Shown here: in pieces, positions 1 to 5,202 of the stretch
Position numbering within the stretch: position 1 is the stretch's first letter
Layout of the letters: each line of letters begins with the position of its first letter
Assembly: GCA_033763355.1 (NCBI GenBank)
Contig: JANRKT010000021.1
Coordinates: 1 to 5,202 of the forward strand
Length of the DNA stretch: 5,202 bases
DNA from: JANRKT01 sp033763355
Lineage (GTDB): Bacteria > Bacteroidota > Bacteroidia > Chitinophagales > Chitinophagaceae
Direction: 5' to 3'
Made by a program: the position numbers and the translations under genes
Notes under the pieces: generated by a model
Seen by the model: only the letters and a program-made list of their open reading frames with translations
What the model was told of the DNA's origin: nothing
Databases searched by the model: none

Positions 1-222
1 ATTCTCCATATCAACTACAATAACTGCCGTCCGTGCAGAATCTATTGCAATCGAGTCTGGTTTTGCCATGATATGAATATTCATAAATTTTTTGTTGATA
101 CTACCTGGCGAATTGACTGGCGTAGAAGATTTGGAATTGTCATTACTCTTATTTTCGTCGTTTGCATTGCATCCCAGAATGAGTAATGCAGGAATAATTG
201 CTATAAGAAAATACTGTTTCAT
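1..222 (-). CDS. Lipoprotein with isochorismatase-like cysteine hydrolase domain (N-terminal 74 residues only)
   Basis: The frame opens with ATG at 222-220 and runs unbroken off the left edge, giving 74 residues of a longer protein. Residues 1-17 form a lipoprotein signal (MKQYFLIAIIPALLILG) with lipobox ILGC, so Cys18 should be lipidated. An Asn/Ser/Lys-rich linker follows (about 19-45), with acidic residues at D22-E23, then a segment near residues 65-74 reading TAVIVVDMEN. This matches the first strand of the isochorismatase/nicotinamidase superfamily (typical form: ALLVIDMQNDF), in which the Asp, here D71, is the first member of the Asp-Lys-Cys triad. The Lys and Cys lie outside the window, so activity and substrate cannot be judged. 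No Shine-Dalgarno is visible (GAAA just before the ATG), as is common in Bacteroidota. The envelope location is inferred from the lipobox. The family call rests on one motif and is moderately sure. Confidence 0.72.
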   Translation of the reverse strand, partial: MKQYFLIAIIPALLILGCNANDENKSNDNSKSSTPVNSPGSINKKFMNIHIMAKPDSIAIDSARTAVIVVDMEN

Positions 223-275
223 TTTCAAAATAGTCTTATTTGTCTATAAAGAGATGAAGTATCCAATAGGGTTAC

Positions 276-425
276 CGCTAACGGAACCGGCGTTGCCGCT
301 GTGCAGGGTGAAGGTATTTAAAATGTGTTACCGGTGCAAGGAGTTGTTGTGTTGCTCATTGGCCATAAGGTATAATGTCCGGCAGGGCACAACCTGTCCC
401 GCCATATGCGGGAAGTACGCTAACG
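276..425. repeat. Direct repeat of CGCTAACG bounding the GC-rich core
   Basis: The octamer cgctaacg occurs at 276-283 and again at 418-425, 142 bases apart, near the two sides of the GC-rich core. The overlapping octamer gctaacgg, at 277-284, also occurs at 4202-4209 beside the mnmA terminator. Eight-base matches can arise by chance in this much sequence. They are recorded because they coincide with the composition change and the hairpins in the same block. Confidence 0.3.
381..413. repeat. Two overlapping, mutually exclusive inverted repeats
   Basis: The first repeat pairs 381-386 (ggcagg) with 393-398 (cctgtc), with one G-T wobble and a six-base loop. The second pairs 397-402 (tcccgc) perfectly with 408-413 (gcggga) around the loop catat. 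They share bases 397-398, so only one can form fully at a time. Neither is followed by a T-run on either strand, so these are not intrinsic terminators. They could be folded RNA or recombination-site-like secondary structure. Confidence 0.45.
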
Positions 426-451
426 CACATTTTCCGTGCCGCATACTAGCG
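418..451. repeat. Imperfect inverted repeat with asymmetric internal loop
   Basis: Outer arms cgcta (418-422) and tagcg (447-451) pair perfectly. Inner arms gcac (425-428) and gtgc (436-439) pair around a seven-base loop. The internal loop is asymmetric, with two bases on one side and seven on the other. The outer arm contains the second copy of the repeated octamer. Such bulged stems recall attC-type folded sites, but the usual integron core-site bases do not fit, so the function stays open. Confidence 0.35.
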
Positions 452-516
452 CCAAAGTGGGATATATTCGCCAGCACATCATTATTAAAGTAACGGGAAC
501 GTATGATAAATCAGGT

Positions 517-1437
517 TTAATCAGCCGTTTCAATTTCTAAAAGAGTTGTTCTGTTTTGAAAACCTAAATGCATTACTCTTTTAAAATATGACTTTTGAAT
601 GATGCCTTTAGAAAATTCAATCTGCTGCATTGAGTTTTCTGACATCTCAAGATTTGATTTGCTGATTTGTTCTTCAATTGTTTTTGTGTCTGCCTTTGAG
701 GCTTTCCGGACGTAATCAATTATAGCAGCTTTTAAAGTATTGCCATCAATTATTTTATTTGTTTCAGTAATACATATAGAGTTTTTATTGTCAAGCTTGG
801 TTAATTGAACTTTTTCAATTGCATCAAAGGGCTGCCCTCCGAGCGGATTAGGGAATTTAATATTATTGGTTTGCACTTGATTTAGCCTGTAAGTAAAGCC
901 GAACGAAAAATTATAAAACTTAATTTGTTTAAGCACGGCGGCTTCTAAACCTGGTTTAGATGCAATAAGCTGTTTGGCTCCCTGGTATTGTATATTCATT
1001 GAAGGATTTGATGCGCTGTTTGCTATCAGTTCATCTATTGCTTTTCCTGCAGCATTTCTGACTTCATCAGTATTTATAAGTTCGACAAATTGGCCGACAT
1101 TCGATAACTTAAAAAGTATTTTTGTTTTTAGTAACCTGGCGATGATCTGATTTTCAATTGTTGGGTCATTGTCTGCCAATTTTGAAGTAGTATATACCCA
1201 TTCAACTTTATAACCACTTTCAGTTGCTTCAATGACTTTAAATTTTGCATCAAACAAGGAGAGATAATTAGCCGCATTTCCATTGACAGCATCTGTCGTT
1301 GTGCTTTTAATTTTTACTGAATGCGTCTCATCTTTTTTCCAATGTGGTATTACATCAACCGAATTATCAGATTGTCCATATGAAGTTTCTGTCAGAAACG
1401 AAACTGCCAGGAAAAGAGCAATGGAATTTAAATTCAT
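517..1437 (-). CDS. Secreted protein of unknown function, 306 residues
   Basis: The protein starts with a Sec signal peptide (residues 1 to about 21, MNLNSIALFLAVSFLTETSYG, then Gln22). No lipobox is seen, so it should be released into the periplasm or beyond. The mature part begins near DVIPHWKKDETHSVKI (28-43) and YKVEWVYTTSK (76-86), alternating hydrophobic and polar residues as in beta-sheet proteins. A mixed helical middle follows (about 95-170), then KFYNFSFGFTYRLNQ (173-187) and a C-terminal strand-like end near 275-303. I associate the early IPxWKK and later YxIEW-like pattern with uncharacterised Bacteroidota secreted proteins, but cannot name a family. The start is well bounded: an in-frame TAA lies two codons upstream, and no Shine-Dalgarno is visible. 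There is only one cysteine (C222). There is no T9SS tail and no recognisable catalytic motif. The gene is AT-rich relative to genes on its right. Confidence 0.85.
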   Translation of the reverse strand: MNLNSIALFLAVSFLTETSYGQSDNSVDVIPHWKKDETHSVKIKSTTTDAVNGNAANYLSLFDAKFKVIEATESGYKVEWVYTTSKLADNDPTIENQIIARLLKTKILFKLSNVGQFVELINTDEVRNAAGKAIDELIANSASNPSMNIQYQGAKQLIASKPGLEAAVLKQIKFYNFSFGFTYRLNQVQTNNIKFPNPLGGQPFDAIEKVQLTKLDNKNSICITETNKIIDGNTLKAAIIDYVRKASKADTKTIEEQISKSNLEMSENSMQQIEFSKGIIQKSYFKRVMHLGFQNRTTLLEIETAD

Positions 1438-1489
1438 TTCTTAAGTTTAAAGTTGGTGGTTAACAATTTCTGCATCATTTTGTATCTGT

Positions 1490-1518
1490 GAAATTAATAT
1501 CAAATCCTTTTATTCAAA
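1490..1518 (-). promoter_or_regulatory. Weak candidate Bacteroidota-type promoter for the 306-residue secreted protein
   Basis: Read on the minus strand, TTTG (1518-1515) is followed 18 bases later by TAATTTC (1496-1490). The Bacteroidota sigma factor consensus is TTTG at -33 and TANNTTTG at -7. The -33 box matches, but the -7 box matches only in its first half. The element sits about 52 nt before the start codon. AT-rich sequence gives such matches easily, so this is only a pointer. Confidence 0.2.
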
Positions 1519-1527
1519 TTCATTTAA

Positions 1528-1548
1528 GAATATTTTTCTTCTATATTC
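1528..1548. repeat. Inverted repeat in the AT-rich gap
   Basis: Arms gaatat (1528-1533) and atattc (1543-1548) are perfect complements around a nine-base loop. No T-run follows directly on the minus strand, so it does not resemble a terminator. It lies upstream of the candidate promoter of the 306-residue gene and could be an operator-like site, or a chance palindrome in AT-rich DNA. Confidence 0.25.
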
Positions 1549-1564
1549 CGGGGATGGATTTAAT

Positions 1565-1602
1565 AAAAAAATAACCGTGATGATAGGTATAATATATTAT
1601 CC
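1565..1602 (-). terminator. Weak candidate terminator downstream of the S8 protease gene
   Basis: Just past the protease stop codon, the minus strand carries the perfect 12-base palindrome ATAATATATTAT (1600-1589), extended by GG/CC with one bulged base (1602-1586). A run of seven T follows (1571-1565). The hairpin is short and AT-rich, and 14 bases separate it from the T-run, so it departs from the classic form. Its position at the end of the operon is its best support. Confidence 0.28.
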
Positions 1603-1618
1603 AATAACACTTAAAGGG

Positions 1619-3292
1619 TTACTTCACCACTCTCACCGTCCTCTTATTCTTCCCGTCAGTGTATTTAAGCATGTATGTTCCGGAAGGCAGAGTGTTCAGC
1701 TGGTCAAAGGAAATGATGTAGAAATTGCCGGTTTGTGTTTCTATGGATTTTAAAGCAATGCTTCTTCCGGAACCGTCAATAAGTTGCAGGTTTACCTTGC
1801 CATTTAACCGGCCTTTCAGTAACACGGTAAACTTATCAGGAAAGGGAACGGGGTAGGCTTTTATCCAGTCGGCGCCAAGTATGCGGCTGGCATCCCTTCT
1901 TTGCTTTTCTGCAAATAAAATATCGTAGGCCGCTTTCATGTTGGGTATGCCATAGCCCATGCGGTCGTCAGGCGCAGTGTATTTGCTGCTGCTTTTTTGT
2001 ATGGCATCTAATATTTCCATATTCCTGAAATCCGGAAAAGCCTGCCACAAACAGGTAATTAAACCGGCAAGATTGGGATTGGAAAATGATGTGCCGTTTC
2101 CCTGCACGGTATTGCCTGCCGTATTGGTAAAATAGGTTCTCCAGCCAACAGAACTTACATTGGGTTTAACACGTCCGTCTGATGAAGGGCCATAGCTTGA
2201 AAAAGCTGCCACCTGCCCGTTTACATCCACAGCGCCAACAGTAAACACACTGTCGCCGTCAGCAGGGGCTATAATGTATTTCCATGCACCGCTTCCTTCG
2301 TTGCCTGCGCTGTTGGTTACAATCATTCCTTTTTTCACAGCAAGGTCAGCGGCAATGGTAATCATGGTTGTTTTGCCATTCATGTCGGCATAAGTATGAT
2401 TGAAGGAAGGGTCATCAAAAACATAATAGCCAAGAGAAGAAGTGATGAGGTCAACACCGAGGCTGTCTGCTGTTTCTGCAGCGGCAATCCAGTTTTGTTC
2501 TTCAATGGGGTATTCGGTTGCCGCATCTTCTGTGCGGAACAGGTAAAATTTTGCTTTGGGCGCCGTGCCTACCATAATGCCGGGCCGGTTGGCTGCAATA
2601 ATGGAGAAACACCACATGCCATGCGGATGGTCTTCATTCACGCTGGTTTCATTTCTAACAAAATCCCATGTGCCAAGAATTTGATTGTTGCTTCTTACAC
2701 TGTCAAAAGCGGCAAGGTTAAGGTATCTTTGAAAGCCTGCATCCAGCACGGCAATCGTCATGCCTTCGCCGCGGTAACCATTGTTGTGTAAAAATTCCCC
2801 TTCATGAATGGTTACCTGGCCGGATGAATTTCCATAATCAAAATAATTTCCTTTTACATCCTGGAACTGAAAAGGCAGTTGCGGTGATTCAATAATCTGT
2901 TCATTGAATTTATTTACCGGTACAAACGGCCGGTTGGCAACAGGGCCTGATGATTTTACAAAAGGGAAGCTTTGTATTTTGGCCAAAGCGGCTGCATCTG
3001 TGGTTTGTATCAAAACCTGGTTCAGCCATTTTGATTTATTGAGTATGGTAACATTGCCCGCCAGCCGGATGCTGTCAAGATATGCAGCGGTAACAGGCAG
3101 GTCTGTACTGTCAAGCGATATGTTGAAACGTGTCCTTCTTTCTATGGCTTTTGCAGAGAGAAATGCAGAAGGATTATTGAATGAATAAGAGGTGCCGTTT
3201 TTGTCAGTAAGCCTAATGATATGTTTGGAATATTGTGCCGTAACCGACAGGGCTGTTAAAGCCGTAAGGATACTGAGTACTGTTTTTTTCAT
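1619..3292 (-). CDS. Secreted S8-family (subtilisin-like) serine protease with T9SS type A sorting domain
   Basis: This 557-residue protein should cleave proteins outside the cell or at its surface. Residues 1-19 are a Sec signal peptide ending VTA-Q. Residues about 21-140 form a propeptide with the Bacteroidota S8 pattern PSAFLSAKAIERR (41-53) and SKWLNQVLIQ (87-96). The catalytic domain spans about 165-460: Asp184 in IAVLDAGF, His224 in HPHGMW, oxyanion Asn331 in SAGNEG, and Ser402 in GNGTSFSNPNLAG. All key residues are present, though the usual HGT and GTSMAAP motifs are altered. Residues about 475-557 are a C-terminal sorting domain (KAYPVPFPDKFTV, then GTYMLKY and final VRVVK), which directs export by the type IX system and is normally removed. 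The usual YPNP is YPVP here. The lipoprotein gene ends 42 nt upstream, so the two are probably co-transcribed. The specific substrate is unknown. Confidence 0.95.
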   Translation of the reverse strand: MKKTVLSILTALTALSVTAQYSKHIIRLTDKNGTSYSFNNPSAFLSAKAIERRTRFNISLDSTDLPVTAAYLDSIRLAGNVTILNKSKWLNQVLIQTTDAAALAKIQSFPFVKSSGPVANRPFVPVNKFNEQIIESPQLPFQFQDVKGNYFDYGNSSGQVTIHEGEFLHNNGYRGEGMTIAVLDAGFQRYLNLAAFDSVRSNNQILGTWDFVRNETSVNEDHPHGMWCFSIIAANRPGIMVGTAPKAKFYLFRTEDAATEYPIEEQNWIAAAETADSLGVDLITSSLGYYVFDDPSFNHTYADMNGKTTMITIAADLAVKKGMIVTNSAGNEGSGAWKYIIAPADGDSVFTVGAVDVNGQVAAFSSYGPSSDGRVKPNVSSVGWRTYFTNTAGNTVQGNGTSFSNPNLAGLITCLWQAFPDFRNMEILDAIQKSSSKYTAPDDRMGYGIPNMKAAYDILFAEKQRRDASRILGADWIKAYPVPFPDKFTVLLKGRLNGKVNLQLIDGSGRSIALKSIETQTGNFYIISFDQLNTLPSGTYMLKYTDGKNKRTVRVVK

Positions 3293-3297
3293 AGCTA

Positions 3298-3301
3298 CTC
3301 C
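3298..3301 (-). promoter_or_regulatory. Shine-Dalgarno-like GGAG before the protease start
   Basis: Read on the minus strand, GGAG lies five bases before the ATG at 3292-3290. It supports that start codon and suggests re-initiation or independent initiation after the upstream lipoprotein gene. No comparable motif precedes the other complete genes here, in keeping with the weak use of such sites in Bacteroidota. Confidence 0.45.
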
Positions 3302-3334
3302 GGTTTTTTGTTTGGATACGGATAATGCCTTTTA

Positions 3335-4087
3335 TCAGTTGTACGACAGCAATGTTAATTTAATCCCGTAACTGTTGGGCTCATAGTAGCCGTTGGGTGA
3401 TGTTATGTTTGGCGGCTGCCACGCTTCGTGCAGAAAGTCTTTATAGATCAGCCCCACGCCTTTGCCATATACTTCAATGGATTTGTTGATCTCAAAATAA
3501 AATGCTTTGTTTCCGGGATTGCCCAATACCTCATCACGCTGGTTGATGGTAATGGTATTGTCAAATGGTTTGTTATCTGCAGTATAGGGCTGTTCTGTAT
3601 TCTCGTAAAAATATTCCCAGTCATCAAGGTATTGGAGTTCGGGATTGGAGTAGGAATTGATATAGCTGTTGCCTTTCCATGTAAAATTATCTTTAACCGG
3701 CCCCTGCAGTTTAATAAAGCGAAGGTTATTTTCAATATACTCCACTGATTTTTCGAGGGGGGTTATCATGAAAGTTGAATTATCAAGCCATTGGGTGGTA
3801 TCTGTGGTGCTCCTCATCTTTCTCCTGATGCGGTATGAAGGCCTGCCGAGGTTATCGGTTATCGCAGCTTCCACCTGGTCAAAAACAATATAACTGTGTA
3901 CTTCTTTTACGGTATTAAGGTTTACATATACTGTTGAATCAAGCTTGTAATAAATGTATTTGCCAACCTGCAGGGGGAGGTAATCGCTTACCGGGGGCAC
4001 ATTGAGCACTTCTGTTTGTTTTTTGCAGCCCGCTGTAAAAAACACAGCGCCGGTTATGATGAGCAGAAGTAAAAGTCTTTTCAGCAT
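3335..4087 (-). CDS. Putative lipoprotein of unknown function, 250 residues
   Basis: Residues 1-20 (MLKRLLLLLIITGAVFFTAG) are a lipoprotein signal with lipobox TAGC, so Cys21 should be lipidated. The following residues are basic (KKQTE) and lack the acidic patch that marks surface export in some Bacteroidota, which hints at a periplasm-facing anchor. The mature part opens with DYLPLQVGKYIYYKLDSTVY (35-54) and continues with ITDNLGRPSYRIRR near residues 76-89. This layout matches, from memory, a widespread uncharacterised Bacteroidota lipoprotein family with a YxPLxVGxYWxYxVDS opening. The rest is rich in aromatic residues and strand-like, with no catalytic motif seen. It ends in LTLLSYN, stop TGA. 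It is the first gene of a likely two-gene unit with the S8 protease 42 nt downstream. It follows a terminator, so it should have its own promoter within 4088-4170, but no clear promoter boxes were found there. Confidence 0.87.
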   Translation of the reverse strand: MLKRLLLLLIITGAVFFTAGCKKQTEVLNVPPVSDYLPLQVGKYIYYKLDSTVYVNLNTVKEVHSYIVFDQVEAAITDNLGRPSYRIRRKMRSTTDTTQWLDNSTFMITPLEKSVEYIENNLRFIKLQGPVKDNFTWKGNSYINSYSNPELQYLDDWEYFYENTEQPYTADNKPFDNTITINQRDEVLGNPGNKAFYFEINKSIEVYGKGVGLIYKDFLHEAWQPPNITSPNGYYEPNSYGIKLTLLSYN

Positions 4088-4110
4088 AGGTTTTAGAGAT
4101 TTGTAAAATT

Positions 4111-4133
4111 ACAGGTTTCAGGATAGAGCCTGT
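4111..4133 (-). promoter_or_regulatory. Small inverted repeat in the leader of the lipoprotein gene
   Basis: On the minus strand ACAGG (4133-4129) can pair with CCTGT (4115-4111), or its inner CAGG (4132-4129) can pair instead with the nearer CCTG (4122-4119). The two pairings exclude each other. The element lies about 25-45 nt before the start codon, in the probable promoter or 5' leader. The stems are only four to five pairs, so chance is a real possibility. Confidence 0.22.
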
Positions 4134-4171
4134 TGGTTTGTAAAATGTTGCTTTTCAAAAATTAATTCAAC

Positions 4172-4200
4172 AAAAAACCGGGCGGCAAAGGCCACCCGGT
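4172..4200 (-). terminator. Intrinsic terminator of mnmA
   Basis: In the minus-strand transcript, ACCGGGTGGC (4200-4191) pairs with GCCGCCCGGT (4186-4177) around a CTTT loop. This gives ten pairs including one U-G wobble, directly followed by a run of T (4177-4172). The same DNA read on the plus strand would have a C-A mismatch at the wobble position and no T-run immediately after the stem, so the element is oriented for minus-strand genes. It begins 30 nt after the mnmA stop codon and separates mnmA from the lipoprotein-protease unit. Confidence 0.88.
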
Positions 4201-4230
4201 TGCTAACGGTTTTTTGTATTTGTTTATTGC

Positions 4231-5202
4231 CTAAATGGCTGGCACATAACGCTGAATGATGCCCCCACCGATTACATCGTCCCCTTCGTAAAAAACAGCG
4301 CTCTGTCCCGGGGCAACACCTTTGGCATTTTCATAAAATTTCACCTTTACAGCAGCGCCGTCTGTGTACAGGTTGCTTAATGTGCCTTTGTCTTTATACC
4401 TTATTTTGGTAAGGGCTTCCATGCCGTTTGAAATACCATCGTATTTAATCATATTGATCTTTCCCACAGTCATTTCGCTGCGGTCAAGGTCGTTCTCATC
4501 GCCAAGCACCACGGTATTGGTTTCGGGGATGATCTCCGTTACAAATACGGGTTTGCCGAAAGTTATATCAAGCCCTTTGCGCTGGCCAACGGTATAAAAG
4601 GGGTAGCCTTTGTGCTTGCCCACAACTTTCCCGTTGCGGTCAACAAAATTTCCATCAGCCAGTTTTTCTTCAAGGCCGCCAACCCTTCTTTTAAGGAAAC
4701 CGCGGTAATCATTATCGGGCACAAAGCAAATTTCGTAGCTCTCACTTTTTTTGGCCAGTTCGGGGTAGCCGAATTCTTCCGCCATTTTCCTGATCTCTGT
4801 TTTGTGGTAATTGCCCAATGGCAATAAAGTCCTGCTGAGCAGATCCTGCTGCAGTCCCCACAATACATAGCTCTGGTCTTTCAGGTCATCAATGCCTTTG
4901 CTTACCACATACCTGCCATTGTCATGCATGCGTACTTTACCGTAATGGCCGGTTGCAATATAATCGCAGCCAAGGGCATCAGCCCTTTTCAGCAATGCCC
5001 TCCATTTAATATGCGTGTTGCACATAACGCAGGGGTTGGGTGTGCGGCCTGCAAGGTATTCATCTACAAAATTGTCAATTACAAAATCGCCAAACTCTTC
5101 ACGTATGTCCAGCACAAAATGGGGGAACCCGTGGTGCACCGCAGCGGCACGGGCATCATTAAAAGAATCGAGGTTGCAGCAGCCGGTTTCTTTTTTACCG
5201 CC
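4231..5202 (-). CDS. mnmA: tRNA-specific 2-thiouridylase MnmA (C-terminal 323 residues; N-terminus beyond window)
   Basis: MnmA activates U34 of tRNA Lys, Glu and Gln with ATP and inserts sulfur to make 2-thiouridine, a cytoplasmic step that tunes wobble decoding. The frame is open to the right edge, so the apparent start inside it is not the real one. The first visible residues, GGKKETGCCNLDSF, are typical internal MnmA sequence. About 50 residues, including the ATP-binding PP-loop motif, should lie outside. Visible landmarks in partial numbering are AGRTPNPCVMCN (51-62) with Cys58 and Cys61, ATGHYGKV (83-90), KDQSYVLWGL (109-118), SYEICFVPD (155-163) with Cys159, and YTVGQRKGL (203-211). 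The C-terminal beta domain includes GVAPGQSAVFYEG (295-307). Position 58 is Cys where E. coli has Asp99; Cys61 and Cys159 correspond to E. coli Cys102 and Cys199. The stop is TAG, followed by a strong terminator. Confidence 0.97.
   Translation of the reverse strand, partial: GGKKETGCCNLDSFNDARAAAVHHGFPHFVLDIREEFGDFVIDNFVDEYLAGRTPNPCVMCNTHIKWRALLKRADALGCDYIATGHYGKVRMHDNGRYVVSKGIDDLKDQSYVLWGLQQDLLSRTLLPLGNYHKTEIRKMAEEFGYPELAKKSESYEICFVPDNDYRGFLKRRVGGLEEKLADGNFVDRNGKVVGKHKGYPFYTVGQRKGLDITFGKPVFVTEIIPETNTVVLGDENDLDRSEMTVGKINMIKYDGISNGMEALTKIRYKDKGTLSNLYTDGAAVKVKFYENAKGVAPGQSAVFYEGDDVIGGGIIQRYVPAI

Larger units (their letters stand above)
244..510 (-). other. GC-rich intergenic block with a minus-strand reading frame broken by one stop; possible gene remnant or repeat element
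   Basis: This block fills most of the gap between the 306-residue gene and the left-edge lipoprotein gene. By hand count 271-480 is about 53% GC, against about one-third in the flanking coding sequence. On the minus strand one frame is open from 510 to 331 (60 codons), meets TAA at 330-328, then stays open in the same frame for 27 codons to TAG at 246-244. The only useful ATG (444-442) gives a 38-residue peptide containing AYFPHMAGQVVPCRTLYLMA. The second part reads NTFTLHSGNAGSVSGNPIGY. I recognise no domain. The peptide resembles ones I associate with recurrent intergenic sequences in Bacteroidota, but that is recollection and unverified. Alternatives are a decayed gene end, a cassette-type repeat, a structured RNA, or chance openness from high GC. 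Confidence 0.35.

Noticed and set aside
276..451. Integron attC site
   Set aside because: Bulged stems and a repeated CGCTAACG are suggestive, but the standard RYYYAAC/GTTRRRY core bases do not fit and no integrase or second cassette is visible.
92..493. Plus-strand open frame of 133 codons
   Set aside because: It runs antisense through the lipoprotein gene start and the GC-rich spacer, has no signal peptide or domain pattern, and its Cys-rich composition fits an antisense artefact.
2396..2791. Plus-strand open frame of 131 codons inside the protease gene
   Set aside because: It lies wholly antisense to a protein with complete catalytic motifs and shows no independent protein features.
2904..3188. 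Plus-strand open frame of 94 codons inside the protease propeptide region
   Set aside because: It is antisense to recognisable S8 propeptide sequence and has no motif of its own.
3428..3893. Open frames on both strands overlapping the 250-residue lipoprotein gene
   Set aside because: The lipoprotein frame has a signal peptide and lipobox and spans the region. The others are shorter and featureless.
4364..4868. Open frames on both strands inside mnmA
   Set aside because: They overlap conserved MnmA sequence and have no independent support.
5137..5139. GTG as the start codon of mnmA
   Set aside because: The upstream sequence in the same frame (ETGCCNLDSFNDARAAA) is conserved MnmA sequence, so this is an internal Val and the gene runs past the right edge.
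1..5202. CRISPR array, tRNA, rRNA, insertion sequence or defence system
   Set aside because: No regularly spaced repeats, cloverleaf-like segments, ribosomal RNA sequence, transposase motifs or defence-protein domains were seen on either strand.

Overview
The window looks like a chromosomal piece from a member of the Bacteroidota, most likely Chitinophagaceae or a close relative. The reasons are a subtilisin-like protease with a C-terminal type IX secretion (T9SS) sorting tail, two lipoproteins and one further secreted protein of Bacteroidota character, mostly absent Shine-Dalgarno sites, and an MnmA that reads like Bacteroidota MnmA. The taxonomic call is inference from protein style. Every supported gene lies on the minus strand, so transcription runs from right to left.

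Right part (about 3300-5202). The right edge cuts through mnmA, the tRNA 2-thiouridylase, leaving its C-terminal 323 residues. It ends at a clear intrinsic terminator (4172-4200). A separate unit then starts: a 250-residue lipoprotein of unknown function (3335-4087), followed after 42 nt by a 557-residue S8-family protease (1619-3292) with signal peptide, propeptide, full catalytic set and T9SS tail. The two are probably co-transcribed, and both products act outside the cytoplasm.

Left part (1-1618). After an AT-rich 181-nt gap comes a 306-residue secreted protein of unknown function (517-1437), whose gene is about one-third GC. Beyond it, 223-516 has no convincing gene, yet its core (about 271-480) is about 53% GC by hand count. 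That core carries nested inverted repeats, a repeated octamer and a long minus-strand reading frame interrupted by one stop. It is the least explained stretch of the window and may be a remnant or repeat element. The left edge cuts a lipoprotein gene whose visible end enters an isochorismatase-like cysteine hydrolase domain, unusual because that fold is normally cytoplasmic.

The genes do not form one obvious pathway. The common theme is the cell envelope (two lipoproteins, a T9SS protease, a secreted protein) next to one housekeeping tRNA-modification gene. I see no CRISPR array, tRNA, rRNA, insertion sequence or defence system, and no clearly new multi-gene system.
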